A stretch of DNA of 16,985 nt from NCBI RefSeq assembly GCF_901875635.1, contig NZ_CABFMN010000156.1, forward strand, positions 1 to 16,985, given 5' to 3'. Below the pieces are notes generated by a model. It worked only from the letters and a program-made list of their open reading frames with translations. It did not search any database and had not been told where the DNA came from. Both the position numbers and the translations under genes were made by a program. Position 1 is the stretch's first letter, and every line of letters begins with the position of its first letter. This DNA is from Xylophilus ampelinus (GTDB lineage: Bacteria > Pseudomonadota > Gammaproteobacteria > Burkholderiales > Burkholderiaceae_C). This document shows, piece after piece, positions 8,656 through 15,491 of the stretch.

Positions 8656-9642
8656 TCATGCCTTGATGCGCGGGTCGATGACGCGGTAGAGCAGGTCGGT
8701 CACCCAGTTGAAGAAGATCACCAGCACCGACAGCACCAGGAACACGCCCAGCATGACCTGGTAGTCGCGCTGCAGCACGGCGTCGTAGGTCAGGCGGCCC
8801 AGGCCGGGCCAGGCGAACACGGTCTCGATGACCACCGAGCCGCCGATCAGCGTGCCGGCCTGCACGCCGGCCATGGTCACCACCGGCAGCAGCGCGTTGC
8901 GCAGCATGTGGCGCCACAGGATGCGGCCTTCCGACGCGCCCTTGGCGCGCGCGGTCTTCACATAGTCCTGATGGCTCACCTCGATCACCGAGGAACGCAT
9001 GAGCCGCGCATAGATGGCCAGGTACAGCATGCCCAGTGTGAAGGCGGGCAGCGCCAGGTGCCTGAGCTTGTCGACGAAGGCGGCCCAGCCCGTGAGCGTG
9101 ACGCCGATGGTCTGGTAGCCGAAAGCCGGCAGCCAGCCCAGTTGCACCGAGAACAGCAGCACCAGCATCAGCCCCAGCCAGAACACCGGCGTGGCGTAGA
9201 TCACGAGCGCGAGCAGGCTGATGAGCGTGTCCGACAGCTTGCCCGCGCGCACGCCGGCCAGGCTGCCCAGCACCACACCGCCCACCAGCGAGATGGCGAA
9301 GGCCGACAGCGTGAGCAGCAGCGTGGCCGGCAGGCGCTCGGCGATGGCGCTGGCCACGGTGCGCTGCTGGCGGTGCGAGTAGCCCAGGTCCAGCCTCACG
9401 ATCTTGCCCAGGTAGGTGGCCAGCTGCACGGGCATCGGCTGGTCCAGTCCGTACTCGGCGCGCACGCGCGCGATGAAGTTGGCGTCGGTGGCGCCGGACT
9501 GGCCGGCGATCACCAGCGCCGGGTCGCCCGGCGCGGCGCGCACCAGCATGAAGTTGAAGATGGCGATCAGCAGCACCACCGCCACCATCTTGGCCAGCCG
9601 CACGCCGAGTGCGCCCAGGCCCCTGAGCCATTGAAATTTCAT
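8656..9642 (-). CDS. ABC transporter permease, DppB/OppB type
   Basis: A 328-aa inner-membrane permease, partner of the DppC-like subunit. An N-terminal membrane helix (about 17-36) is followed by the periplasmic loop with RAAPGDPALVIAGQSGATDA and YGLDQPMPVQLATYLGKIVR, typical of DppB/GsiC. The core helices carry RLPATLLLTLSAFAISLVGG and VIYATPVFWLGLMLVLLFS. The coupling loop is HQDYVKTARAKGASEGRILW (224-243). VVIETVFAWPGLGRLTYDAV is near the C-terminus and the protein ends VIDPRIKA. The start at 9642 is chosen because AAGGA stands 6-7 bases upstream; the frame also opens at 9693, adding 17 residues that overlap the hairpin region. It follows the binding-protein gene after 50 bases. Confidence 0.95.
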   Translation of the reverse strand: MKFQWLRGLGALGVRLAKMVAVVLLIAIFNFMLVRAAPGDPALVIAGQSGATDANFIARVRAEYGLDQPMPVQLATYLGKIVRLDLGYSHRQQRTVASAIAERLPATLLLTLSAFAISLVGGVVLGSLAGVRAGKLSDTLISLLALVIYATPVFWLGLMLVLLFSVQLGWLPAFGYQTIGVTLTGWAAFVDKLRHLALPAFTLGMLYLAIYARLMRSSVIEVSHQDYVKTARAKGASEGRILWRHMLRNALLPVVTMAGVQAGTLIGGSVVIETVFAWPGLGRLTYDAVLQRDYQVMLGVFLVLSVLVIFFNWVTDLLYRVIDPRIKA

Positions 9643-9659
9643 GGATCCTTGCGGTCGGG

Positions 9660-9690
9660 AACCAGGCGCCTCAAGGCGCCCGGCCCGGTT
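9660..9690 (-). other. stem-loop directly after the binding-protein stop codon
   Basis: On the transcribed strand GGCGCC-TTGA-GGCGCC (9680-9665) forms a perfect 6-base-pair stem with a 4-base loop. Outer AACC/GGTT arms (9690-9687 with 9663-9660) extend it across an internal loop. It starts two bases after the solute-binding-protein stop codon and ends before the permease ribosome binding site. No U-tract follows, so it is not a full terminator. The place and shape fit an mRNA-stabilising or attenuating hairpin that keeps binding protein more abundant than permease, as known for other importers. Confidence 0.5.
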
Positions 9691-9692
9691 CA

Positions 9693-11297
9693 TCAGCCCT
9701 TGAAGTACACCGTGTCGAAGCTCTCGTGAATGCCGATGGCGGAGGTCACGAGGTTCTGCAGCCGCTTGTCGTAGATCGTGGGGAACTCCATCTCCACCAG
9801 CCAGGCGATGGGCACGTCTTCCACGATCAGCTTCTGCATCTGGCTGTAGAGCGCGCCGCGCTTGGCCTCGTCCACCTCGATGGCGGCGGCGTCGGCCAGC
9901 TTGTCCACCTCGGGGTTCGAATAGCCCACGGTGTTGGTGAACAGGATCTTGCGGATGTTGGAGCTGACGTAGTTGCGCGTGACACCCAGGGCCGGGTCAC
10001 CGAACTGGTAGAGCCACGACAGGTTCATGTCGTAGTCCCAGTTGCTGATGCGCTGCGTGTAGCTGCCGGGGTCGGTCGATTCGAGCACCACGGCGATGCC
10101 CACCTTGGCCAGCGACTGGCGGATGTATTCGCAGGTGCGCTGCACCATCTCGCCATAGGGCGAGACGGGCAGCTTCACCGTGGCGCGCACACCCTTGGCG
10201 TCGGGCTTGAGGCCCATCTCGTCCAGCAGGGCCTTGGCCTTGTCGACGGAGAAGTCGTACTTGCGGACGTTGGGCTCGTAGTACTTCGTCTTGGAGTTGA
10301 CCGGGCCCGTGGCCACCTTGCCGAAGCCGTAGAGGATCTTGTCCTTGATGAAGTTGCGGTCGATCGCATGCATCACCGCCTGGCGGAAGCGCTTGTCGTT
10401 GAGCGGCGCGGTGCGGTTGTTGATCTCCAGCCACATGATGGGCGCGAAGTACTCGTAGCCCTTGGTGGTGACCGCCAGATTGGCCTTCTTGGACAGGCGG
10501 TTGGCGTCGAACAGCTCCAGGTCGGTCCACTGCGTGAGCTGCACGGTACCGTTCTCGAGTGCCAGGGCGCGCGAGGCGCCGTCGGGGATCACGCGGTAGA
10601 TGATCGCATCCAGGTAGGGCAGGCCGGGCTTGAAGTAGTTGTCGTTGCGCACCAGGTGGATGTGGGAGCCGCGCACCCACTCCTTGAGCTTGTACGGGCC
10701 CGAGCCGATGGGGTTGAGGTTGGCCGGGTTCTTCACCACGTCGGTGCCCGCGTAGATGTGCTTGGGCATCACCGGCAGGTTCGAGATGTCGAACGCACCG
10801 ATGAAGGGGCCGAAGGGCTCCTTGAGCTTGAAGACCACCGTGTGCGCATCGGGGGCGGTGATCGATTCGCAGCGGCCGAACAGCGCCTTGGCGCGCGGGT
10901 GCGTGACGGGCAGGAATTCCTTGACCGTGTAGACCACGTCTTCCGAGGTGAGCGGCTTGCCGTCGTGCCACTTGGCATTGGGCTCGAGCTGGAAGGTGTA
11001 GGTCTTTCCGTCGGGCGAGATGGTCCAGCTCCTGGCCAGGCTGGGCATGGGCTTGAGGTTGACGTCGTAGGTCAGCAGGCTCAGGAAGATCTTGCCCGAC
11101 ACCATCTGCGTGGGCGTGAGCTGACTCACCGCCAGGTTCAGGATCGGCGGCTCGGGCTGCACGATGGAGTTGAGCGTGCCGCCGCGCACGCCGGCCGTGG
11201 CGGCCTGCGCGTGGGCCGCCGTGAGGCCCAGCTGAAACTCAAGCAGGCCCATGGCCCCGGCGCCGAGCATGAACTTGTGGAAGTCGCGTTTCTTCAT
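9693..11297 (-). CDS. ABC transporter substrate-binding protein, family 5 (peptide/opine type)
   Basis: A 534-aa periplasmic binding protein that captures the substrate for the adjacent permease pair. The N-terminus KKRDFHKFMLGAGAMG followed by a hydrophobic stretch and AHA-QA (cleavage after about residue 30) looks like a Tat-type signal with KR in place of RR. Family 5 marks: GGTLNSIVQPEPPILN, SLARSWTISPDGKTYTFQLE followed by AKWHDGKPLTSEDVVYTVKE (the SBP_bac_5 signature), NPIGSGPYKL, FRQAVMHAIDR and YDMNLSWLYQFGDP. The length is normal. The ATG at 11297 has GAGGA upstream; a 591-aa extension to 11468 would put the signal peptide inside the protein and is rejected. It is the first gene of the block and diverges from the AraC-type regulator. 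The ligand is not predictable from sequence; dipeptides, oligopeptides, opines and amide-linked oligomers are all possible. Confidence 0.95.
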   Translation of the reverse strand: MKKRDFHKFMLGAGAMGLLEFQLGLTAAHAQAATAGVRGGTLNSIVQPEPPILNLAVSQLTPTQMVSGKIFLSLLTYDVNLKPMPSLARSWTISPDGKTYTFQLEPNAKWHDGKPLTSEDVVYTVKEFLPVTHPRAKALFGRCESITAPDAHTVVFKLKEPFGPFIGAFDISNLPVMPKHIYAGTDVVKNPANLNPIGSGPYKLKEWVRGSHIHLVRNDNYFKPGLPYLDAIIYRVIPDGASRALALENGTVQLTQWTDLELFDANRLSKKANLAVTTKGYEYFAPIMWLEINNRTAPLNDKRFRQAVMHAIDRNFIKDKILYGFGKVATGPVNSKTKYYEPNVRKYDFSVDKAKALLDEMGLKPDAKGVRATVKLPVSPYGEMVQRTCEYIRQSLAKVGIAVVLESTDPGSYTQRISNWDYDMNLSWLYQFGDPALGVTRNYVSSNIRKILFTNTVGYSNPEVDKLADAAAIEVDEAKRGALYSQMQKLIVEDVPIAWLVEMEFPTIYDKRLQNLVTSAIGIHESFDTVYFKG

Positions 11298-11554
11298 GGA
11301 AGTCCTCGAAGGAAGATCGGTGAGAGCGGCTGCCACGCTGGGTCGCGAGCCGTGCCTCGGAAGTGAATTCAGTCTACGGACCGGGCTGCGGCGCCGTTGC
11401 AGCTTTCGAGCCGAGTTCTGTTGCGCGCGGGCCATCCGCGCGTGGACTTGCGGCGGGCGCTTGACCACGGGCGCAGCGGCTTGTGAAGCGATTTTTCAAG
11501 GCTCCGACGCCGGGTGGCATGTGTCTTGCAACGTTTGCCGCAGGCAAAACCGAC
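11298..11554. promoter_or_regulatory. divergent control region between the binding-protein gene and the AraC-type regulator
   Basis: This 257-base gap must hold the promoters for both directions. It contains two dyads near the regulator: CTTGTGAA-N5-TTTTCAAG at 11480-11500 (6 of 8 positions symmetric) and the perfect TTTGCC-GCA-GGCAAA at 11534-11548, which ends 6 bases before the regulator ATG. TTGACC at 11461-11466 is a fair -35 match reading toward the regulator, but no good -10 sits 16-18 bases on. TAGACT at 11377-11372 on the minus strand is a possible -10 for the transporter block without a clear -35, which would fit activator dependence. Confidence 0.45.
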
Positions 11555-12355
11555 ATGAGCACCATCGCACGCAGCCAGACCTTCTTCGCGTACCAGACGA
11601 TCCCGCGTCCGGTGTCCATGATCGTGGTCGAACACGACCCGGAACCGTCGCTCATCGTGCCGGCGCATTCGCACCCCCGTGCCCAGCTGGCCTATGCCGT
11701 CAAGGGCACCTTCACGCTTCACACCGCGGACGGCGCCTGGCTGGTGCCACCCAACCGCGCCGTGTGGGTGCCCGGCGGCATCGAACACGAGATGCACGCG
11801 CGCGGGCAGCCGGTGTCCAATCGCTCGCTCTACATCCAGCCCGAAGCCTCGCCCGACCTGCCCACCGAATGCTGCGTGATCGAGGTGTCGCCGTTGATGC
11901 GCCAGCTCATCATCGAGGCCATCGACATCCCGCTGCTGTACGACGAGGCGGGCCGCGACGGCCGCGTGATGCGGCTGATCCTGGACGAGATCTGCGCGGC
12001 GCCGCGCGTGCCCCTGCATGTGCCCATGCCGCGCGACGCGCGGCTGCTGCGCATCTGCCGCGCCCTGCTCGAAGACCCCGGGCGGGAAGGCGACCTGGAG
12101 CACTGGGCCCGCCACGGCGCCCTGGGCCGCCGCACCCTCACGCGCCTGTTCCGCGAGGAGACCGGCATCACCTTCACGCTGTGGCGCCAGCAGTTGCGCT
12201 TGATGGAGGCCCTGCGCCAGTTGTCGCAGGGCACCTCGGTCACCACCGTGGCCTACGACCTGGGCTACGAGAGCCCCAGCGCCTTCACGGCCATGTTCCG
12301 GCGTGTGATGGGCAAGACGCCCAAGCACTATCTGGGGCGCAGCGATATCGAGTGA
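11555..12355 (+). CDS. AraC-family transcriptional regulator with N-terminal cupin sensor
   Basis: A 266-aa DNA-binding regulator. The N-terminal cupin/AraC-ligand domain (about 1-145) has PAHSHPRAQLAYAVKG with H38 and H40, then LVPPNRAVWVPGGIEHEMH. The C-terminal region (about 165-262) has the two helix-turn-helix units: HGALGRRTLTRLFREETGIT and VTTVAYDLGYESPSAFTAMF, followed by RRVMGKTPKHYL, which is the standard AraC ending. The frame opens earlier at a GTG (11483) and an ATG (11519), but MSTIARSQTFFAYQTIPRP at 11555 gives the normal family length and N-terminus. It diverges from the binding-protein gene and is the obvious candidate regulator of the transport and catabolic block. The inducer may be the imported compound or a product of it; this is inferred from position only. 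Confidence 0.92.
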   Translation: MSTIARSQTFFAYQTIPRPVSMIVVEHDPEPSLIVPAHSHPRAQLAYAVKGTFTLHTADGAWLVPPNRAVWVPGGIEHEMHARGQPVSNRSLYIQPEASPDLPTECCVIEVSPLMRQLIIEAIDIPLLYDEAGRDGRVMRLILDEICAAPRVPLHVPMPRDARLLRICRALLEDPGREGDLEHWARHGALGRRTLTRLFREETGITFTLWRQQLRLMEALRQLSQGTSVTTVAYDLGYESPSAFTAMFRRVMGKTPKHYLGRSDIE

Positions 12356-12454
12356 AGGGCCGAAGACAGCGCGTGGCCCGAGGCAGGGGCCGGCTCGCCG
12401 CCACGACGAAGCGCTCTCGGACGCGGCCGATGCGCCACGACATCGACCCCGCCC

Positions 12455-13762
12455 CTATTCGATCGCGTTCACCCCACACCAGCGCGCCATGAAGACCGCC
12501 AGCACCGCGATGGTCTGCATCATGCTGTCGATGGACACCCATTCGTCGATGCCGTGGATGTTCTCGCCGCCCGAAGGGCCGTAGCAGATGGCCGGGGTGT
12601 CGCCGTACAGGTTGAAGAACTTGCAGTCGGTGGTGCCGGTGAACTGGGTGGTGACCAGCTGGCGGCCCAGCACGTCTTCATGGCTGCGGGCCAGGGCCTG
12701 CACGATGGGCGCGTCGGCCGGCACTTCGCAGCCGTCGGCCTGGAAGCCTTCGTACACCACGCGGTAGCTCAGCGCGTCGCGCGCCGGATGCGCGGCATGC
12801 GCGGCCGCCAGCAGGGCCTCCACCTCGGCCTTGACCTTCTCCACCTTCATGTCGGGGTAGAAGCCCAGGCGGATGTCGGCGCGGCAGCGCGAGGGCACGG
12901 AAGACGCCCATTCGCCGCCGCTGATCTTTCCCAGGTTGAAGTTCACCGGGTGCGCGTGGTGCGCAAAGCTGCGGTAGCGCGCGCTGGGCGCGTTCCACTT
13001 GGCTTCGAGCTTCTTGAGCTCGCGGAACAGGTCCATGCAGAAGTCGATGGCGCCCACGCCGGTCTGTGCGATCGAGGCATGCACGGGCTTGCCCAGCACT
13101 TCGATGGCCAGCCACAGCACGCCCATCTGGCAGGTCATCACGCCGTCGGCCGCCACGGGCTCGGTGATGACGGCCGCGTCGGCGCGGTAGCCTTCGATCA
13201 GGCAGGCCAGCGCGCCGTTGCCGGTGCACTCTTCCTCGATCACGGACTGGAAGTACACCGGCGCCGCCGGCTCCAGGCCCACCGCGCGCAGCGCCTTGTA
13301 GGCCATGGTGTAGGCCACGATGCCGGCCTTCATATCCGAGGCGCCACGGCCGTAGAGCCGGTCGCCTTCCACCTTGCCCGAAAAGGGCGGATGCGTCCAC
13401 AGCACCTCCGCGCCCACGGGCACCACATCGATGTGGCCGTTGAAGATCAGCGATTGGCCGCGGTAGCCGCCCTGCGGCCGGTGGATGCCCACGACGTTGG
13501 TGCGCCCCTCGTACGACACGATGGAGGGCGAGTAGGCAGGATGCGCCTTGAGCTTGGCCTCGTCGATCTGGAACTGGTCCACCTGCAGGCCCAGGCCGCG
13601 GAAGGCGTCGGCCATGAAGTCCTGCGCGCTCTGCTCGTGACCCAGCAGCGAAGGATGCTGCACCAGCTGGCTGAGCATGGTGGTGGCTTCCGCGCGCAGG
13701 GCCTGCGCGGCGGCGATGAGGGCGGCTTCGTCGATCCGGACTTCGGGGGCGGCTTCTTGCAT
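12455..13762 (-). CDS. M20 family metallopeptidase (ArgE/DapE/ACY1 type)
   Basis: A 435-aa dinuclear-zinc amidohydrolase or peptidase, probably cytoplasmic. Motifs: FNGHIDVVPVG with zinc ligand H110 and D112, YGRGASDMKAG with bridging D143, VIEEECTGNGA with catalytic E177 and zinc ligand E178, ITEP with E201, and ENIHGIDEW with H403. The dimerisation (lid) domain runs from about residue 212 to 330 (CQMGVLWLAIEVLGKPVHAS onward). All metal and catalytic residues are in place. Members of this branch remove acyl groups from amino acids (ArgE-like) or cleave small N-acyl amides. The ATG at 13762 follows directly on an in-frame TGA, so it is the first possible ATG. It lies 92 bases after the MocR-type gene on the same strand and its 3' end faces the AraC-type gene. 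Confidence 0.93.
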   Translation of the reverse strand: MQEAAPEVRIDEAALIAAAQALRAEATTMLSQLVQHPSLLGHEQSAQDFMADAFRGLGLQVDQFQIDEAKLKAHPAYSPSIVSYEGRTNVVGIHRPQGGYRGQSLIFNGHIDVVPVGAEVLWTHPPFSGKVEGDRLYGRGASDMKAGIVAYTMAYKALRAVGLEPAAPVYFQSVIEEECTGNGALACLIEGYRADAAVITEPVAADGVMTCQMGVLWLAIEVLGKPVHASIAQTGVGAIDFCMDLFRELKKLEAKWNAPSARYRSFAHHAHPVNFNLGKISGGEWASSVPSRCRADIRLGFYPDMKVEKVKAEVEALLAAAHAAHPARDALSYRVVYEGFQADGCEVPADAPIVQALARSHEDVLGRQLVTTQFTGTTDCKFFNLYGDTPAICYGPSGGENIHGIDEWVSIDSMMQTIAVLAVFMARWCGVNAIE

Positions 13763-13854
13763 GAGCCCATTCTTTCAGCGGCTCCTTGCGCACACCGTTG
13801 TGAACGGGCCGCGAAATGTCGTGCGCGCGCCGCCGCAACGCCCGGACAGAAGGA

Positions 13855-15345
13855 TCACGCGCAGGCGCCAGCCTCCCGCAGGCAGCGCAGCAGCAGCTCG
13901 ACGGCCGGGGCGATGTGCGCCTCTTCCACGCAGGCGTAGCCCAGCAGCAGGCCGCGCCGCGAGCCGGCACCGCGGTAGTAGCGCGACAGCGGGCGCGTGA
14001 GCACACCGCGCGCCTGCGCGGCCTGGGCGATGGCGACGTCGTCGCAGGCGTCGGGCAGGCGCAGCACCAGATGCAGCCCGGCGTTGCTGGCCTGCGGGTG
14101 CAGGGCCTCGGGCCCCAGCCGCTGCGCGATCAGGCCGGCCAGCAGCGCGCGCCGCCGCGCGTACAGCACGCGCATGCGGCGGATGTGCGAGGCGTAGTGG
14201 CCCTGGCCGATCAGTTCGGCCAGCGCCGCCTGCGTGATGGCATGGCCTTCGCGGTACAGGTCGGCATGCGCGGTGCGAAAGGCCGCGGCCAGCGCGCGCG
14301 GCAGCACCATGTAGCCCACGCGCAGGCCCGGGAACAAAGTCTTGCTGAAGGTGCCGATATAGATCACGGGACTGTCGGCCTCCAGCCCCTGCATGGCGGG
14401 AATGGGCCGGCCGGCGAAGCGGAACTCGCTGTCGTAGTCGTCTTCCACGATCCAGCTGCCCGAGGCGCGCGCGAAGTCCAGCAGCTCGCGCCGGCGCGCC
14501 AGGCTCATGACCGAGCCCAGCGGGTACTGGTGCGAAGGCGTGACGAAGATCAGCCGCGGCGCCCTGCCGCCGCGCGGCCAGCCGGCGCCCGGGCCGTCGT
14601 CCGCGCTCTCCACGCGCAGCGGGCGCACGCGCGCGGCGTCCATCTGCAGCACCTTGTGAAAGCCCCAATAGCCGGGCTCTTCCACCCACACCGTCTCGCG
14701 CGGGTCCACCAGCATGCGCAGGGTCATGTCGATGGCCTGGTGCACGCCCTCGGTCACCAGCACCTGGTCGGCCTCGCAGCGCACCGAGCGCGCCACGCGC
14801 AGGTGTTCGGCGATGGCCGCGCGCAGGGCCGGATGGCCGCCGCCGTGCGAATAGGTCAGCAGTTCGGGCGCGGGCGCGCGCCACAGGCGGTGCAGGATGC
14901 GACTGAAGGCGCGGTGCGGGAACTGCGTGACGTCGGGCACACCGGGCATGAAGGCGCCCCACTGCAGCGGCGCGGCCGAGGCGTTGGCCAGCAGCGTCTG
15001 CGCGCGCTTCGACAGCCGCGCCGGCGCTGATACAGCGTCGGCAGCGCCGCTCGGCCGGCCGGCGCTCAGGAAGCTGTCGGGCGCGGTCTCCGCCACGAAG
15101 GTGCCGCTGCCCACGCGCGAGTGCACATAGCCCTCGGTCTGCAGCTGGGCGTAGGCATGCAGCACGGTGTTGCGCGACATGCCGGTCTCGCGCGCCAGGT
15201 CTCGGGAGGCGGGCAGCGCACTCGCGGGCGGCAGGCTGCCGTCGAGGATGGCCTCGCGCAGGCAGTCGTAGAGCTGGCGGTTCAGGGCCGCGCCGCTTTC
15301 GGCAGACAGGCGCTGCAGAACCAGGTCGGCGCAGATGGATTTCAT
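13855..15345 (-). CDS. MocR/GabR-type transcriptional regulator (GntR wHTH plus aminotransferase-like domain)
   Basis: A 496-aa chimeric regulator. The N-terminal GntR winged helix is at about residues 10-85: LNRQLYDCLREAILDGSLPP, LPASRDLARETGMSRNTVLH, then AYAQLQTEGYVHSRVGSGTF. A linker of some 40 residues leads to a fold-type I aminotransferase domain with YSHGGGHPALRAAI, EEPGYWGF, VTPSHQYPLGSVMS, EDDYDSEFRF (301-310) and the PLP lysine K335 in GTFSKTLFPGLRVGY. In GabR, PLP and GABA bound to this domain switch the regulator to activation of gabTD. Because the gene diverges from gabT, the same job is likely here. The start at ATG 15345 gives a normal MocR N-terminus; the frame extends upstream to 15492 without family similarity and would cover the intergenic operator. 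Confidence 0.94.
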   Translation of the reverse strand: MKSICADLVLQRLSAESGAALNRQLYDCLREAILDGSLPPASALPASRDLARETGMSRNTVLHAYAQLQTEGYVHSRVGSGTFVAETAPDSFLSAGRPSGAADAVSAPARLSKRAQTLLANASAAPLQWGAFMPGVPDVTQFPHRAFSRILHRLWRAPAPELLTYSHGGGHPALRAAIAEHLRVARSVRCEADQVLVTEGVHQAIDMTLRMLVDPRETVWVEEPGYWGFHKVLQMDAARVRPLRVESADDGPGAGWPRGGRAPRLIFVTPSHQYPLGSVMSLARRRELLDFARASGSWIVEDDYDSEFRFAGRPIPAMQGLEADSPVIYIGTFSKTLFPGLRVGYMVLPRALAAAFRTAHADLYREGHAITQAALAELIGQGHYASHIRRMRVLYARRRALLAGLIAQRLGPEALHPQASNAGLHLVLRLPDACDDVAIAQAAQARGVLTRPLSRYYRGAGSRRGLLLGYACVEEAHIAPAVELLLRCLREAGACA

Positions 15346-15366
15346 GGGTGGCGGACGCTCGGAGAC

Positions 15367-15414
15367 ATTGGCTCCATCGACTTGAACGAAGCGGACCTTT
15401 TCGAGAGAGCCAAT
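15367..15414. promoter_or_regulatory. perfect inverted repeat, candidate operator of the MocR-type regulator
   Basis: ATTGGCTC at 15367-15374 and its exact reverse complement GAGCCAAT at 15407-15414 sit in the 146-base gap between the regulator and gabT. The centres are 40 bases apart, close to four helical turns, so a dimer could contact both on one DNA face. MocR-type regulators are known to bind paired half sites in such divergent gaps; GabR uses direct repeats, so this arrangement differs. A -10-like TTCAAT (15421-15426) lies just downstream on the gabT side. The gap also contains the gabT ribosome binding site AGGA about 8 bases before the ATG. Confidence 0.55.
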
Positions 15415-15491
15415 ACCGCATTCAATCACGGCTCGAAGTTCCCCTCCACCGCTTTTGCTGCGCCCTCCGCGCTTCTTCCAGGACCGCCCCA

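Noticed and set aside
11298..11360. sigma-54-type promoter on the minus strand (GGCAC...GC)
   Set aside because: Spacing between the GG and GC elements is 8 bases where 10 is required, and the divergent regulator is AraC-type with no sigma-54 interaction domain.
9726..11366. 546-codon + strand open frame opposite the binding-protein gene
   Set aside because: Antisense mirror of a clear family 5 binding protein; Val/His/Gly/Leu-rich without recognisable motifs.
12356..12454. Intrinsic terminator between the AraC-type gene and the M20 peptidase
   Set aside because: Only a short GGCCC/GGGCC pairing without a T-run is visible, too weak to call in this GC-rich gap.
12554..13939. 461-codon + strand open frame opposite the M20 peptidase
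   Set aside because: Antisense mirror frame; the minus strand encodes a complete M20 enzyme.
13816..15030. 404-codon + strand open frame opposite the MocR-type gene
   Set aside because: Antisense mirror frame without domain content.
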